Assembly (NCBI GenBank): GCA_007121485.1
Contig: SKKM01000122.1
Location: forward strand, 1-7,628
DNA from: Wenzhouxiangella sp.
GTDB taxonomy: Bacteria > Pseudomonadota > Gammaproteobacteria > Xanthomonadales > Wenzhouxiangellaceae
Direction of reading: 5' to 3'
DNA: 7,628 nucleotides
Shown here: positions 5,983 through 7,628 of the stretch, piece after piece
How the letters are laid out: each line of letters begins with the position of its first letter
Position numbering within the stretch: position 1 is the first letter of the stretch
The notes under the pieces: model-generated
The model's input: the letters and a program-made list of their open reading frames with translations, nothing else
The model's database searches: none
Told to the model about the DNA's origin: nothing
Position numbers and translations under genes: made by a program

Positions 5983-6859
5983 TTATCTCCAGCGAGTTCT
6001 ATTTGAGGATGTAGACGCGCGCTGCGTGGTCGTTCGCCTTCAGGATGTGATTGAGGAGGTCAACAAGCGCTGCGCGGACACGCCTGCGGTGGCGCAGCGG
6101 CTGCTGTCCGAGGCCTTGCTCCTGAGTGCGCTGATGTCCAGCGGGCTGAAGTTTTCCGGCCGCATCAGCCTGCAGATCCGGGCCGACTCCGGGCCACTGC
6201 GCATGCTGGTTGCCGACTGCACCGATCAGGGCGGTTTGCGCGGTACGGTCAGCGTGGACAGCGCCGAGCGCCTGCCGGAGCAGACCTCCGACCTGATCGG
6301 CGAACTGAGCGGCAATGCCGTGCTGACCTTGACCCTGGACCCCAGCGAAGGTGGCCAGCGCTGGCAGGGAATCGTGCCTTTCGAGGGCCGTTGCCTGGCC
6401 GATGCCGTGGCCGGTTATTTCGAACGCTCCGAACAGCTGCCCACCGTGTTCCGCCTGGCCACGGACGGGAAGGTCGCGGCCGCCATCATGCTGCAGCGCA
6501 TGCCGGGTGACGACAGCGACAGCGATGGCTGGAATCATCTGGAACATCTTCTGGCCACCGTCGAGGACGGCGAGCTTTTGGACTTGCCGGCCGAAACCCT
6601 GCTGCGCCGCCTGTTCCACGCCGAGCGTCGCCGTCTGTTTCCGGCCCGCGAGCTGTGTTTCTATTGCCCTTGCAGCCGGGAGCGCGTGGAAAACATGTTG
6701 CTCAGTCTGGGGCCGGATGAACTGGCCAGCATGGCCGACGAGCCTGAGCCGGTCGAGGTCCGCTGTCAGTTCTGCAACCAGTCCTATCGCTTCGAGCCGA
6801 GCGAGCTGGCGGCCTTGTATCCCGACGAGGCCGTGCAGGGACCGCCGACCCTGCACTGA
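5969..6859 (+). CDS. hslO: Redox-regulated chaperone Hsp33
   Basis: Hsp33 is a cytosolic holdase that is inactive when reduced and zinc-bound, and becomes active when oxidation and unfolding release the zinc. From the ATG at 5969 the protein is 296 aa, close to the E. coli length. The N-terminal LFEDVDARCVVVRLQDV, LSALMSSGLKFSGRISLQI (52-70), the PSEGGQRWQGIVPFEG segment (125-140) and FERSEQLPTVF (151-161) match the substrate-binding domain. The redox switch has Cys233-Pro-Cys235 followed by SRERVENML and then Cys266-Gln-Phe-Cys269, the CxC...CxxC zinc set. An extra Cys230 stands three residues before the first ligand. The start could also be the TTG at 5960 (three more residues); ATG is preferred. 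No Shine-Dalgarno is visible, and the start overlaps the phosphatase gene by 14 bases, so initiation probably depends on coupling or on the unstructured AT-rich stretch. Confidence 0.97.
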   Translation: MVYTDYLQRVLFEDVDARCVVVRLQDVIEEVNKRCADTPAVAQRLLSEALLLSALMSSGLKFSGRISLQIRADSGPLRMLVADCTDQGGLRGTVSVDSAERLPEQTSDLIGELSGNAVLTLTLDPSEGGQRWQGIVPFEGRCLADAVAGYFERSEQLPTVFRLATDGKVAAAIMLQRMPGDDSDSDGWNHLEHLLATVEDGELLDLPAETLLRRLFHAERRRLFPARELCFYCPCSRERVENMLLSLGPDELASMADEPEPVEVRCQFCNQSYRFEPSELAALYPDEAVQGPPTLH

Positions 6860-6871
6860 GGTCCCTTGAGC

Positions 6872-7628
6872 ATGGACGCTTTGGCGTGGTGCCGCGAACG
6901 CATGCTGGTGCCGGGACAGCCGCTGACGGCCAGTCTGCCGTTCGCCGAGTCGGGTGATCGAGATGCCATCCTGGCGCTGCGGACGCTGGGTGCCGAGTTG
7001 CTGGCCCTCGCGGCGGGAACGCCGGATCCGGCGCTGTTGAGTGCCCGCGTGGGCTGGTGGCAGGGGGCGCTGGCCGGACGCGCGGAGCACCCGGCCCTGG
7101 CAGCGCTCTCGCAGGCCAAGATCGGTGACCGGATCGAGCCGATGGCGTTCAGCCCCTTGCTGGCTAGCGTTGCCGAGTCGGCGGTGCAGGCGCGGTTCGA
7201 GCGCTTCGAGGAGTTCTGCGAGCAGGGCCGTCAGACCGGCGGCCTGGTGACGGCCCTGGAGTATGGGCTCAAGGCCGAGTCGGCTGAAGGCGCCGAAGCG
7301 GCAAGCGACATCGGCGCGGCCGGGTGGATGCTGCGCCGCCTGCGTGATGTTGCGCAGGACGCGCGACACAACCGCTGGCTGTTGCCGCTGGATTTGCAGG
7401 CCCAGTTCCAGGTGGGACGCCAGGACGTGCTCGAGGCGCGCGGCGGGCCGGGCTGGCACGGACTGGTTCGCACGCTGGTGGCGCGGGCACTGGCCATGGG
7501 CGACAGCGCCGCGGCGCGGCTGGCGCCCCGGCACCGGCACCTTCTGGTTCACTGGGCGGTGGAAAAGAGGCTCGCGGCCTTGCTGGTCGGCCGGCCCGAC
7601 CGGGTGCTGCACCGGCGCCTGCTGCCGG
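6872..7628 (+). CDS. Squalene/phytoene synthase-like protein (C-terminus beyond the window)
   Basis: An open frame of 252 residues starts at ATG 6872, 12 bases after hslO, with GAGG at 6858-6861 upstream, and runs off the right edge. An in-frame TTG at 6866 is an alternative start. The segment WMLRRLRDVAQDARHNRWLLPLD (residues 152-174) matches the second aspartate motif of squalene/phytoene synthases (LxxxLRDxxxDxxxxRxxLP), with Asp159 and Asp163 present. The region about residues 41-75 (ALLSARVGWWQGALAGRAEHPAL) corresponds to the first motif region, where active synthases have DDxxD, but it carries no such acidic pair. In this it resembles NDUFAF6-type and other non-canonical members rather than bona fide synthases. 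Carotenoid or squalene synthesis is therefore not assured; no other isoprenoid gene is in the window. The family assignment is fairly firm, the function unknown. Confidence 0.75.
   Translation, partial: MDALAWCRERMLVPGQPLTASLPFAESGDRDAILALRTLGAELLALAAGTPDPALLSARVGWWQGALAGRAEHPALAALSQAKIGDRIEPMAFSPLLASVAESAVQARFERFEEFCEQGRQTGGLVTALEYGLKAESAEGAEAASDIGAAGWMLRRLRDVAQDARHNRWLLPLDLQAQFQVGRQDVLEARGGPGWHGLVRTLVARALAMGDSAAARLAPRHRHLLVHWAVEKRLAALLVGRPDRVLHRRLLP

Noticed and set aside
5958..5990. CTTGAA as a heat-shock (sigma-32) -35 element for hslO
   Set aside because: No CCCCAT-like -10 element follows at 13-15 bases, and transcription would begin after the hslO start codon.
5999..7612. Minus-strand frame of 537 codons opposite hslO and the synthase-like gene
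   Set aside because: Antisense to Hsp33 and to the squalene-synthase-like frame; its length comes from rarity of stop codons in GC-rich DNA.

Overview
The window is a gene-dense, GC-rich piece of an ordinary bacterial chromosome, most likely from a gammaproteobacterium. The evidence is an EpmB/EF-P pair of the lysylated type (EpmB of the usual length of about 342 aa; EF-P with Lys34 in KPGKGQ), a 240-aa UbiG, an Hsp33 with the CxC...CxxC zinc motif, and a FimX-like degenerate c-di-GMP protein of the kind known from Pseudomonas and Xanthomonas. I see no insertion sequence, phage gene, RNA gene, CRISPR array or long repeat. The order MTA/SAH deaminase - ubiG - MupP-type phosphatase matches the PA3170-PA3171-PA3172 order I recall from Pseudomonas aeruginosa. 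Placement nearer to Xanthomonadales/Chromatiales than to Pseudomonas is a guess.

Layout. Positions 1-1489 (minus) hold the first 496 residues of a FimX-like protein: receiver-like, PAS, degenerate GGDEF and the start of an EAL domain. It runs off the left edge. After a 68-base gap on the same strand comes epmB (1558-2586). A short divergent control region (about 2587-2665) separates epmB from a plus-strand run of six closely packed genes: efp (2666), an amidohydrolase of the methylthioadenosine/S-adenosylhomocysteine deaminase type (3242), ubiG (4585), a MupP/Gph-type HAD phosphatase (5311), hslO (5969) and a squalene/phytoene synthase-like protein (6872) cut by the right edge. Gaps within this run are 6, 2 and 3 bases, then a 14-base overlap, then 12 bases, so one polycistronic transcript is likely. 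No stretch longer than about 80 bases lacks a gene.

How the genes fit together. EpmB isomerises lysine to beta-lysine, which is attached to Lys34 of EF-P, the product of the divergent neighbour. The ligase EpmA is not in the window. The remaining genes serve upkeep tasks that do not form one pathway: methionine/SAM by-product recycling, ubiquinone synthesis, muropeptide or 2-phosphoglycolate phosphatase work, and redox-triggered chaperoning. The last gene is an isoprenoid-synthase-fold protein that appears to lack the first aspartate-rich motif.

The two edge genes have no stop codon inside the window and were read directly from the sequence. I found no convincing undescribed multi-gene system. 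The points most worth a second look are the FimX-like protein with all three signalling sites altered, the aspartate-motif-poor squalene synthase homologue, and the AT-rich phosphatase/hslO junction without a ribosome site.
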